Assembly (NCBI GenBank): GCA_016842005.1
Contig: JAENYD010000007.1
Location: 1 to 64,000, forward strand
Direction of reading: 5' to 3'
Length of the DNA: 64,000 nt
Origin: Clostridium thermobutyricum
Lineage (GTDB): Bacteria; Bacillota; Clostridia; Ch29
The position numbers were made by a program, and so were the translations under genes. The notes below the pieces were generated by a model. The model had not been told where the DNA came from and ran no database searches. It was given only the letters and a program-made list of their open reading frames with translations. Positions 1 through 7,922 of the stretch are shown here, in pieces; the first letter of the stretch is position 1; each line of letters starts with the position of its first letter.

Positions 1-56
1 TTTCTAAGCTTCAGATGGGGTTAAAACCCCACCTGAAGCTTAGAAACCTGTTTATG
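1..56 (+). repeat. Dispersed structured repeat, copy A (right part)
   Basis: Only the right-hand part is in the window. It is a long hairpin whose arms (1-21 and 26-46) are complementary except for one mismatch, followed by the conserved end CCTGTTTATG. The same hairpin and end recur at about 7.9, 20.1, 46.5 and 58.1 kb. The end lies 24 nt from the stop codon of the M23 peptidase gene on the other strand. Confidence 0.85.
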
Positions 57-79
57 TACTGTTATATTTCTCCGAAGTC

Positions 80-1084
80 CTATTGTCCTTTTACGAAAGT
101 TACAGGATTGACCACTTTTCCGTTAACTTCAACTTCAAAATGCACATGGGGACCTGTACTCATTCCGGTTGACCCAACCTTGGCTATAATCTGCCCCTTC
201 TCAACCCTGTCCCCTACCTTTACCAGATTTACGTCATTGTGGGCGTACAGAGTCTTGATACCATAGCCATGACTGAGCTTTACCACCTTGCCGTATCCGT
301 TCATCCATCCCGAGAAAACAACCACTCCCTTTCCCGTGGCTTTAATGGGAGTACCGCGTCTGGTAGCAATATCCACACCGGTGTGAAAGTTGTATTGGCG
401 GGTGAAGGGGTGCTTCCTGCCGCCAAACCTGGATGTTATTGTCCCGTATACCGGCAGGAAAGATGGCCTGGCCTCAAGATACGCCAGCCGGGCATCCACA
501 TCATTCAGTAATTTGTCCAATTCCGATTTTTGCACGTCCATCTGGCTGGACAGTATCTGGATGGAATTATTAAGCTGATTTACCGAACTCAACATCACAG
601 GACTGTTGGCTTCAGCTTCAGAGACAGCCTCTTTGATAACAACATCATCAGACACGGCAGAAATACCGGTTCTGTTCACATTTCCCCGTGATGCAACAAG
701 TACTTCCTCGAACTCCTCAAGTCTTTGGTCGCTCTTGTCTCTCAGCCCCACCATATTTCTAACCTGACCGTCAAACTTAATAAGATTCTCCATCTTGTTC
801 CTTACCTGCTCGCTGTAATTGTAAATATCGGCTATTTCCTGCTGATGGGCTTCTATATCCTGCTCAAGACATTCTATTCTGGCTAAAGAAGTATTGTACG
901 CCTTGCACAGGTCGGCAAAACCGGTTATGTTGGTGGTACTGTAGGTGAGGAACAGAGCTGTGAAAACTGCTGCCGATTTTAGAAGGGTTTTTTTGACACG
1001 AATTGTTTTTATTTGTTTATCGGGTCCGGATACAAACATTAAAGTTATGTAGTTGTCTTTGTTTGTGGAATATGCCTTTTTCAT
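80..1084 (-). CDS. M23 (LytM-type) peptidoglycan endopeptidase, membrane-anchored
   Basis: This is a predicted zinc metallopeptidase that cuts peptide cross-links in peptidoglycan outside the membrane. The 334-residue protein has a short basic N-terminus, one membrane segment (about residues 28-52), a coiled-coil stretch (about 60-130), and a C-terminal M23 domain (about 205-330). The zinc-site motifs HTGVD (near 233) and HVHFEVEVNG (near 311) are both intact. AGGAGG five bases before the ATG supports the start. A c-di-GMP-I riboswitch and an intrinsic terminator lie in its 5' leader, so expression should follow c-di-GMP. The coiled-coil plus M23 plan is shared with peptidases of division, sporulation and wall remodelling; the exact role is not readable from sequence. 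Confidence 0.93.
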   Translation of the reverse strand: MKKAYSTNKDNYITLMFVSGPDKQIKTIRVKKTLLKSAAVFTALFLTYSTTNITGFADLCKAYNTSLARIECLEQDIEAHQQEIADIYNYSEQVRNKMENLIKFDGQVRNMVGLRDKSDQRLEEFEEVLVASRGNVNRTGISAVSDDVVIKEAVSEAEANSPVMLSSVNQLNNSIQILSSQMDVQKSELDKLLNDVDARLAYLEARPSFLPVYGTITSRFGGRKHPFTRQYNFHTGVDIATRRGTPIKATGKGVVVFSGWMNGYGKVVKLSHGYGIKTLYAHNDVNLVKVGDRVEKGQIIAKVGSTGMSTGPHVHFEVEVNGKVVNPVTFVKGQ

Positions 1085-1210
1085 ATTAACCTCCTGACAA
1101 ACAAAAGGTATTTTTAGTTAGACAAGCCAATGTTGGACAGTCCCATATATTTATTTAAACGTCAACCCCTCAAACCCTTTAGAAAGAAATGTAAATTTAA
1201 AAATTTTCCG

Positions 1211-1250
1211 AAAAACAAACCTGCTCCCAGGCTATCCGGATAAGCAGGTT
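1211..1250 (-). terminator. Intrinsic terminator in the M23 peptidase leader
   Basis: Read on the minus strand, the arms AACCTGCT and AGCAGGTT are followed by TTGTTTTT. It lies between the c-di-GMP riboswitch and the peptidase start codon, so it is the likely expression platform of the switch. Confidence 0.85.
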
Positions 1251-1268
1251 AAAAACACCCATTCTATT

Positions 1269-1350
1269 TCCGGCAACCCGGCTACCATGGCATTCACATG
1301 CTTTAGGCCCGTGGCTTTGCGTCCCTCTCTTTCGACAGGTTTGCCTTTAT
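1269..1350 (-). ncRNA. Cyclic-di-GMP-I (GEMM) riboswitch
   Basis: The minus strand carries the class I hallmarks in order: GGCAAACC, a CGAAAG tetraloop region, GGGACGCAAAGCCACGGG, CCTAA, and the closing GGTAGCCGGGTTGCC. These match the GEMM-I consensus, including the GNRA loop and its receptor segment. It sits about 185 nt upstream of the M23 peptidase, with a terminator in between. From the architecture it should control transcription elongation; whether ligand turns the gene on or off cannot be settled by eye. Confidence 0.96.
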
Positions 1351-1513
1351 CAGTTTGTTGTATAGTATCATTTCTACATTTTTTTTCTAATTCCTTCTTT
1401 TTGAATAAATTTTTTTAAATTTTTTCAAGCAAAAAATTCCTCTTTGTAATAAAGTATTCTTGAAATGTCTGTAGCAAATGATATGATAACGATGATTGTA
1501 TAGGTATAAGCAC

Positions 1514-1546
1514 AAAAAAATACTACATCTTGGGTGTAGTATTTTT
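1514..1546 (-). terminator. Terminator after the tRNA pair
   Basis: On the minus strand, AATACTACA and TGTAGTATT form a stem followed by a T-run. It starts at the CCA end of tRNA-Val, so it ends the tRNA-Gly/tRNA-Val transcript. Confidence 0.85.
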
Positions 1547-1621
1547 GGTGGGGCGAACAGGGCTTGAACCTGCGACCTCTACCATGTCAAGGTAGCGCTC
1601 TCCCGGCTGAGCTATCGCCCC
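1546..1621 (-). tRNA. tRNA-Val (anticodon GAC)
   Basis: A complete cloverleaf can be drawn. The acceptor stem is GGGGCGA with TCGCCCC, the anticodon stem CTACC/GGTAG encloses the loop TTGACAT, and the T arm contains GGTTCAAGC. The anticodon GAC reads valine codons. The CCA end is encoded (1546-1548). It is cotranscribed with tRNA-Gly ten bases upstream. Confidence 0.95.
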
Positions 1622-1631
1622 GGGTAGATAA

Positions 1632-1705
1632 TGGAGCGAGTAACGGGAATCGAACCCGCATTACCGGCTTGGGAAGCCGGCGCTCTACCATTGAGCTATA
1701 CCCGC
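1632..1705 (-). tRNA. tRNA-Gly (anticodon CCC)
   Basis: The acceptor stem GCGGGTA/TACTCGC, the anticodon stem CCGGC/GCCGG enclosing TTCCCAA, and the T arm GGTTCGATT are all intact. The anticodon CCC reads GGG glycine codons. CCA is encoded (1632-1634). It is the first of two tRNAs in one minus-strand unit. Confidence 0.95.
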
Positions 1706-1812
1706 CCGTCTGTATAGATATTATAACTTTTTTGCCCGTTATAATCAATATAATTATTTGCCATATTTGGCGCACACAATACCCAGATCGGAAATATTGC
1801 AACATTTGCTAT

Positions 1813-1841
1813 TTGACAGAAAATCATTTATGTTTCATAAT
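1813..1841 (+). promoter_or_regulatory. Vegetative promoter of the FMN riboswitch/ribU unit
   Basis: TTGACA, 17 bases, then CATAAT. It lies about 30 nt before the FMN aptamer and fits a sigma-70/A-type promoter. Confidence 0.75.
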
Positions 1842-1869
1842 ATTTATTGAAATTAAATATCGTATGGAC

Positions 1870-1986
1870 CATCTTCGGGGAAGGGTGAAAATCCCTACCG
1901 GCGGTACAGCCCGCGAATCGCCCCAAGCGATTGAACCGGTGAAATTCCGGGGCCGACAGTGAAAGTCTGGATGGGAGAAGATAAAT
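1870..1986 (+). ncRNA. FMN riboswitch (RFN element)
   Basis: The RFN hallmarks are present in order: ATCTTCGGGG, AGGGTGAAAATCCC, ACCGGCGGTA, AGCCCGCGA, GGTGAAATTCCGGGGCCGAC and GTCTGGATGGGAGAAGAT. It precedes a riboflavin transporter gene, the usual target of this switch. A terminator just downstream (2056-2085) suggests transcription attenuation by FMN. Confidence 0.97.
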
Positions 1987-2055
1987 GCTTTCAGCAGCTG
2001 TGTCCTCTGACTGCTGAATGACTAAAAAAAACCAATTATAGAATTTTGTTTTATA

Positions 2056-2085
2056 CCCCGGAGCTTACCGGGGTTTTTTATTTTT
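2056..2085 (+). terminator. Terminator of the FMN riboswitch platform
   Basis: CCCCGG and CCGGGG arms are followed by TTTTTTATTTTT, a few bases before the ribU ribosome site. It is the likely off-structure of the riboswitch. Confidence 0.88.
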
Positions 2086-2101
2086 ACAAGGAGGCTTTAT
2101 T

Positions 2102-2707
2102 ATGGAAAAAATCACACTAACGGTAAACTCAAGCGGATTGGGCAAACTGATCAAGGTGTCACTGCTTTCGGTTATTTCATTTTTACTGATGTATATAGAG
2201 ACACCCTTACCTCTTTTCCCTGTGTTTTTGAAACTTGATTTAAGCGATGTCCCCGCAATACTGGGCACATACGCCCTGGGCCCGGGAGCGGGAGTATTGA
2301 TACAGATACTGAAAAACCTGCTGCACCTGATACTTAAATGGGGGGCCGACTCCCCTGTAGGTGAACTGGCCAATCTGATCATCGGCATTTCCTTCGTCCT
2401 GCCTGCGGGACTGATATACAATCGTAACAAGACCAGGAAAACCGCCATAAAATCGATGGCTGTGGCAACCCTTGCCATGGGAATTACAGGGGGACTGGCA
2501 AACTATTATATCCTGATACCCTTTTACTCAAAGCTGTTTCCCCTGGAAATAATCATAGACATGGGACGCCAGGTAAACAATGCAATTGTAGACTTGAAAA
2601 GCCTTGTCCTGTACGGTATAATACCTTTCAACATCTTAAAAGGTACGGTGCTGTCAGCCGTTACACTGTCAATATATAAACACATATCAAAAATTCTTCA
2701 CAGGTAA
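2102..2707 (+). CDS. ribU: Riboflavin ECF transporter S component RibU
   Basis: This integral membrane protein (201 residues) is the substrate-binding S subunit of an ECF transporter. It binds riboflavin and works with a shared EcfA/EcfA'/EcfT module. It has about five to six hydrophobic helices and the RibU-like stretch KLDLSDVPAILGTYALGPG near residues 40-58. The start follows AAGGAGG at a normal distance. The FMN riboswitch directly upstream is strong independent support for riboflavin as substrate. No energising ATPase gene is adjacent, as is normal for group II ECF transporters. Confidence 0.94.
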   Translation: MEKITLTVNSSGLGKLIKVSLLSVISFLLMYIETPLPLFPVFLKLDLSDVPAILGTYALGPGAGVLIQILKNLLHLILKWGADSPVGELANLIIGISFVLPAGLIYNRNKTRKTAIKSMAVATLAMGITGGLANYYILIPFYSKLFPLEIIIDMGRQVNNAIVDLKSLVLYGIIPFNILKGTVLSAVTLSIYKHISKILHR

Positions 2708-2714
2708 TGTATGA

Positions 2715-2742
2715 CCGGCTCCGCTGAAAGAGCCGGCTTTAT
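2715..2742 (+). terminator. Terminator after ribU
   Basis: CCGGCTC and GAGCCGG arms with an eight-base loop, followed by CTTTATATT. Confidence 0.7.
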
Positions 2743-2809
2743 ATTGATTGCCCCAAAGGTTATAATTATACTATGATTATAGAAGATTTTCTTTTGGAGG
2801 AGATAATCG

Positions 2810-5800
2810 ATGAGTGCCCCTTCCGCAAAAGACCTGTTCAATGAAGTTCATAAGACGCTTTCGGATCCGGAGGTTTTAAAGGCATTGTCCGTAGACCGGA
2901 CACTGGTGAAGGAATTGTTCGAAGATACGTCCTTTGCCCGTATGTTGGAACATATGGTTGAAAATAAAGATTACAGATGCAGTACGGTTCTTTCGCTGTG
3001 TAAAAGTGCGCTGAACAAACTGGCCGGGAATAACGCCCCCAAAAACTGGCTCCAATATATTTACCGGTTCACCCTCAGCAGGTCTTTCCCCCATACAGTT
3101 GATATCCCTCTTCTACCCGAATTGGACAGCGCCTGCACTCTGTATCTGAAAATTCTGAAGCTGGTTTGCCAGTATGAGAAATTCCACGGGACCCCGGACA
3201 ACTGGCAAAGTAAATATCCCCTTGAATTCCTGTCTCCCCGAGAACTGCAGAACCTGGAAGACGACGAATACAGAGCCTTCGTGAAAGCCTTTGAGAACGA
3301 ATATATATACGAGATGATGAAACTCAACAAGGAGGTCATGGGATATAATACCCTTGATCACATCTGTGGTGTGCATTATATGGCCTTGTTTATTGCCCGG
3401 CAGCTGCTTGATGCAGGTCTTCCGGTTGACCTGGGGAGAATATCAGGGGCGGCTGCAGGACACGATATCGGAAAATACGGGTGTAAAGGAGAAGAACTCA
3501 AAAGAGTTCCCTATCTGCATTACTATTACACCGACCAGTGGTTCAAAAATCACGATATTGTTTACATCCGTCATATAGCATTGAACCACTCCACCTGGGA
3601 CCTTGAACTGGAGAACCTGTCCCTGGAATCCCTTATTCTGATTTATTCTGATTTCCGCATAAAGAAGAAAGGTCCCCATATGCATGTCTTTACCCTGGAT
3701 GAAGCCTTTGATGTGGTACTCAACAAACTTGACAACCTGGACCAGGCGAAAGAAAAACGTTATCGCAGGGTATTCTCCAAGTTGAAAGATTTCGAAGATT
3801 TTCTGGTTCACATGGGTATCAATGTGGACATTGACAGCCCCAAAAATGAAAAAGCCCTCCCTGGCAACAGGGGGAACCACTACCCCCTCATGCAGGGTAA
3901 AGAGATTGTAGACAACCTGAAATATTTTTCAATCAACCACAATATCCGCCTTATGCACCAGCTTCGCAACGAGGCATCCCTCAATAGTTTGCTGGAGCTT
4001 GCCCGCAGTGAAGACAACTGGCATCATTTACGGGAATATCTGCGCATATTTGAAGAGTATTCCACATACCTTACCCAGAAACAAAAACTTATTACTCTTA
4101 ACTTTCTCTATGAACAACTGATCCACCCCGAAGAGGATATAAGGAGGCACAGTGCGGAGCTTATCGGGGCCTTGATAGCCCTGTTCGACGAAAAACACAG
4201 AAAAGAAGTTCCTCCAGATGCCAGTATCGACCCCCCCGATATTACCAGCTCTGAGCTACTGGACAAATATCTGGTCCTCTTTACCACCCCGGACCATAAG
4301 ATGATTCCCGCCCACCGTGTATGGATAAGACACAGTATGAGCATAATGATTTCCTCGCTGTTCACCCACTGCAAAAGTGACAAGGTGGACCCCTTCATCG
4401 GGGTACTGTCCAATTATTATAAAAAGAAATCCTTTGAGGAAAAGGATACTCAATTGTACCTGCTCAGGTCCGCAAAATATATTCCAGTATGGCGCAAGGA
4501 AAAATCTCTGGAAGCCATGTTTGATTTTATCCTGCAGGCACTGGAAGAAGAAGACCCTGCAATAAGGCTTGCAGCTCTGGAAACTACTTATAACTTGCTC
4601 CCTTTCCTCCATACCCACTGCACTCTGGTAAAGGGCGTAAAAAAAATGTTCCAGGAAAGTATAACTTACTCGGATATACCCGCGGAAAATTTTTTGAAAC
4701 TGAGAATTTCCGGGCTTCTTAACCTGGATAGAACTACTATTGAGACCTACAGCAATTTCAGCCAAAGAGACAAAGAAAAAATCGCAGACATATTTCTGTC
4801 AAATCTGAAGACAGCCACTCACTGGGTCAAGAAAAAAATCCAGGTGGACCTTTTGCTTGAGCATACCCTTAAAAATGATATAGAGAATGTGCTTCATACA
4901 GCCATGCACTTCTGCAACCTGATTAAGGTCAGTGCCGCAGAGAATGTAAGGAACAGGGCCGGGGAAGCCCTTGTGCAGATTATACCCCATTTGTCCCCCG
5001 ACCAGAGAAACGATGTTACCATTGAACTGCTCCGGGCCCTCGAAATTGAGGGCTACCAGTTCTCCAAGTACATCCCCTACTACCTGGGACAATTGATGCT
5101 TTACCTTCCCCCTGTGGAACTGGATGAGCTGATTGACGATTTAATAGAAAAGGTGAAACAGTCAAGACCCCAGGTAGTCTCACTACTTCTGAAGACAGTA
5201 GGTATTGCCCTTTCCAATTACCCCAAATATAAAGCCAGATTCAAAGAAGCCGACCGGTTGTACAATGAACGGCTGAAAAAGCTGCTGGGCATCCTTTTGA
5301 ACGGCATGGTTAACTATAACCTCCAGATAAGGCAGGTAGCCTTCAGTGTTATAGGAAAAGACATCTTCGGTTCCAAATTTCTCACCCTGGAACAGAAGAA
5401 TCAGGTATTCCAGCTTATTGCAAAGAAAATCTTAACAATGATAGCTTATGCCGAAGAGAAGAAGCGTCTGCCTTTTCTTTCCAATACTGCCGGATTGAAT
5501 CACATTTACAGGTTTATTTCGGACTATATGTTCTTCAAAGAAGATATCAATATCTGTATATCCAGAAAAGTGGCATTCTTCCCGGGCACCTTCGACCCCT
5601 TCACCCTCAGCCATAAGGAAATCACCAAGGAGATAAGAGACCTGGGTTTTGAAGTCTATCTGGCAGTGGATGAATTCTCCTGGTCCAAGCGTACCCAGCC
5701 CAATCTCATAAGAAGGAATATCATAAACATGTCTATTGCGGACGAGCTCGGTATTTATATTTATCCCGGAGATATACCCATTAATATTGCAAACCCGGCT

Positions 5801-7714
5801 GACCTAAAGACACTGCGAGAGAGCTTTCCCCATTCCGATGTATATATGGTGGTGGGCAGTGATGTAATAATGCATGCCTCAGGCTATCTGCAGGATAAAG
5901 AGGAATGCTCTGTTCACACCTTCCCCCATATCATTTTCGAGAGAAAAAGTCTTCTCTCCTCTGAGGAAGACGATAATAAGCTTGATGATGCCATAAGCAG
6001 GATAGACGGGGAAGTAATAAGGCTTTCCCTGCCCCCGCAGTATGAGGACATCAGTTCCACCCTTATCAGGGACTATGTAGACCAGAACCGCGATATATCA
6101 AGACTGGTGGATCCCCTTGCACAGAAATATATATATGAATACAGCCTCTACAGGAGGGAACCCCAGTATAAAACCATGATGCAGACAAGGTCAATAAGCG
6201 TGGAAGTATTAAGGGAATTCAGCCCGGAGCTGCTTGACAGATTATCCTCCGAAATCTTCAAAAACAAAAGGCAGGTGCTGGAACACCTCAGAGAACTGTC
6301 CAACAAACTCAATCCAAGGATACTGATTATACGGGAAGCAAACCGCCGTGGAAAACTGATGGGTTTCTCCGTTTTCCACGGGGTACGTTCCAGCATGCTT
6401 TTCCAGGAATTCAAAGACAATATGATATCTGAATATATCCGGGATAATGCAGTGGGCAGGATACTGGTTATAAACGGCATATTCGCAAAAAAAGACACCA
6501 GGTTCCCCAACCTTGAACAGATAATTCTTACCGAAACCCTGTCATACTGCCTTGAAAGGGACTACAGCTACGCTGTCTTTAAAAATGCAGTAGACAGTTA
6601 TTCCTCTCCTGACTTACATGATACGCTCAGACTCCAGGGATTTTTTCAGATACCTTACAGTGGCAGCATTAATCCTGTTTTTGCCGTAAATATGAACGCC
6701 CCCTGTACCCTGAATCTGGACGTGGATACCATTATCAAGGAACCCTTCAGGAGCAGTCCGGACATAAACCAGACAATAATCCGCTCCAGAAAAAGACTTC
6801 AGAAGGCCCTTACAATGCTTTACCCCGGACGTCTTGTGTTATCCTTTGACAGAAATGTAATGCACGAGAAACTGATCATGAAGATATGCAGTGAGAACGG
6901 CGTGCCTACAACACCTTCTGAACCCCGGATGCTGGGGCCTGCCATGTGTGTGCCTTATGGCAACATACTGAACAAATCAGTGGTACCCAACACCGTTACA
7001 AAATCCCTGCACACAGAAAAAATGTTTGCACCGGATATGAAAGATTTCCGGATAGGTCCCTTCCCCTATTATCTTGATCTGGAAGTCCAGGTCAGAATGC
7101 TCAGGTCCTTCGGCAGACCCATAATACTGGTGGATGACCTGCTGAACAAGGGCTACAGGATTAAAGCCCTGGACCCCCTGTTTAAAAGAGAAGGCATCAA
7201 TATAGAGAAAATAATCGTAGGGATACTTTCGGGCAGGGGAAAAGAACTGATGGATATACAGGACAGGGAGGTTGATTGCGCATATTTCATACCCAAATTG
7301 AAGGCATGGTTTAATGAGAAAGCCATGTATCCTTTCATTGGGGGAGACAGCCTGTGGAGAGGTATTTACCCTCGCAGAAATCTGTTGCCATCGGTCAACC
7401 TGATACTGCCGTATACATCTCCTACGTTTATTAATGATGCGTCCAACGCTGCCCTGTATAACCTGTCCCAGACCTGTATACAAAATGCACTTGATATACT
7501 GACAGCCCTGGAAACCGAATACCAGAACATAAACGAAAGGGCCTTGACCCTGGGTCTTCTGGGAGAGGTCATAATTCATCCCCGGTGCCCCGACCACGGA
7601 AAGAATATGGATTATGACCTGAGCCTCAAACCCTCCCATTACCTGAAAAATGACCTGGAGCTTTTAAAACGTCTGGAATTAAGCATTATCAAAGATGATA
7701 GGAAACATCTATAG
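2810..7714 (+). CDS. Giant multidomain protein: HD, helical repeats, NadD-like, GNAT-like, PRTase-like
   Basis: The protein has 1,634 residues and no single family name that I recognise. An HD-type metal-phosphohydrolase region (about 170-300) has LDHICGVH near 182 and AAGHDIGKYG near 216. A long alpha-helical stretch (about 370-880) looks like HEAT/ARM repeats. From about 920 a nucleotidyltransferase domain carries the NadD/CoaD-type signature FFPGTFDPFT and, near 1080, ISSTLIRDYV. A region at about 1120-1290 resembles GNAT acetyltransferases. A C-terminal part contains IILVDDLLNKGYR (near 1437), which resembles the PRPP-binding loop of phosphoribosyltransferases. The start follows GGAGG. 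It stands alone behind ribU and ends before repeat copy B. The HD and nucleotidyltransferase calls are firm; the last two are tentative. A role in nucleotide or NAD metabolism is inference. Confidence 0.88.
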   Translation: MSAPSAKDLFNEVHKTLSDPEVLKALSVDRTLVKELFEDTSFARMLEHMVENKDYRCSTVLSLCKSALNKLAGNNAPKNWLQYIYRFTLSRSFPHTVDIPLLPELDSACTLYLKILKLVCQYEKFHGTPDNWQSKYPLEFLSPRELQNLEDDEYRAFVKAFENEYIYEMMKLNKEVMGYNTLDHICGVHYMALFIARQLLDAGLPVDLGRISGAAAGHDIGKYGCKGEELKRVPYLHYYYTDQWFKNHDIVYIRHIALNHSTWDLELENLSLESLILIYSDFRIKKKGPHMHVFTLDEAFDVVLNKLDNLDQAKEKRYRRVFSKLKDFEDFLVHMGINVDIDSPKNEKALPGNRGNHYPLMQGKEIVDNLKYFSINHNIRLMHQLRNEASLNSLLELARSEDNWHHLREYLRIFEEYSTYLTQKQKLITLNFLYEQLIHPEEDIRRHSAELIGALIALFDEKHRKEVPPDASIDPPDITSSELLDKYLVLFTTPDHKMIPAHRVWIRHSMSIMISSLFTHCKSDKVDPFIGVLSNYYKKKSFEEKDTQLYLLRSAKYIPVWRKEKSLEAMFDFILQALEEEDPAIRLAALETTYNLLPFLHTHCTLVKGVKKMFQESITYSDIPAENFLKLRISGLLNLDRTTIETYSNFSQRDKEKIADIFLSNLKTATHWVKKKIQVDLLLEHTLKNDIENVLHTAMHFCNLIKVSAAENVRNRAGEALVQIIPHLSPDQRNDVTIELLRALEIEGYQFSKYIPYYLGQLMLYLPPVELDELIDDLIEKVKQSRPQVVSLLLKTVGIALSNYPKYKARFKEADRLYNERLKKLLGILLNGMVNYNLQIRQVAFSVIGKDIFGSKFLTLEQKNQVFQLIAKKILTMIAYAEEKKRLPFLSNTAGLNHIYRFISDYMFFKEDINICISRKVAFFPGTFDPFTLSHKEITKEIRDLGFEVYLAVDEFSWSKRTQPNLIRRNIINMSIADELGIYIYPGDIPINIANPADLKTLRESFPHSDVYMVVGSDVIMHASGYLQDKEECSVHTFPHIIFERKSLLSSEEDDNKLDDAISRIDGEVIRLSLPPQYEDISSTLIRDYVDQNRDISRLVDPLAQKYIYEYSLYRREPQYKTMMQTRSISVEVLREFSPELLDRLSSEIFKNKRQVLEHLRELSNKLNPRILIIREANRRGKLMGFSVFHGVRSSMLFQEFKDNMISEYIRDNAVGRILVINGIFAKKDTRFPNLEQIILTETLSYCLERDYSYAVFKNAVDSYSSPDLHDTLRLQGFFQIPYSGSINPVFAVNMNAPCTLNLDVDTIIKEPFRSSPDINQTIIRSRKRLQKALTMLYPGRLVLSFDRNVMHEKLIMKICSENGVPTTPSEPRMLGPAMCVPYGNILNKSVVPNTVTKSLHTEKMFAPDMKDFRIGPFPYYLDLEVQVRMLRSFGRPIILVDDLLNKGYRIKALDPLFKREGINIEKIIVGILSGRGKELMDIQDREVDCAYFIPKLKAWFNEKAMYPFIGGDSLWRGIYPRRNLLPSVNLILPYTSPTFINDASNAALYNLSQTCIQNALDILTALETEYQNINERALTLGLLGEVIIHPRCPDHGKNMDYDLSLKPSHYLKNDLELLKRLELSIIKDDRKHL

Positions 7715-7722
7715 AAAGTGCA

Positions 7723-7770
7723 GGAAGGGGATGTCCCTTGAATTCCGCTTTCAACGGTCTGTCCCCTTCC
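7723..7770. other. Hairpin after the giant gene
   Basis: GGAAGGGGA and TCCCCTTCC form a 9-bp stem with a 30-nt loop just downstream of the stop codon. There is no T-run, so terminator function is uncertain. The loop is loosely similar to 29893-29930. Confidence 0.5.
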
Positions 7771-7789
7771 ATCACCCGAATGAAGCTCT

Positions 7790-7922
7790 ATTTTATCCGA
7801 TGGCTACCACAGCTAATACTCCCGTCTCTTAGATAGGAGATAAGCGGCGTTACGCCTCTGGATAACGATTTCTAAATTTCAGATGGGTTAAAACCCACCT
7901 GAAGCCAGGAATCCTGTTTATG
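7790..7922 (+). repeat. Dispersed structured repeat, copy B (complete)
   Basis: This is the best complete copy. It starts at TTTTATCCGATGG, has nested inverted repeats around CTCCCGTC, a GGCGTTACGCC hairpin, the closing GGATAA complementary to the opening TTATCC, a long TCAGATGGGTT hairpin, and the end CCTGTTTATG. The last bases supply the TAA stop codon of amtB on the opposite strand. Confidence 0.85.

Noticed and set aside
1564-1962. Plus-strand frame across the tRNA pair and FMN riboswitch
   Set aside because: It reads through structured RNA genes and has no protein-like features.
6977-7639. Long minus-strand frame opposite the giant fusion gene
   Set aside because: It is a shadow of a well-supported coding region, without a ribosome site or recognisable motifs.
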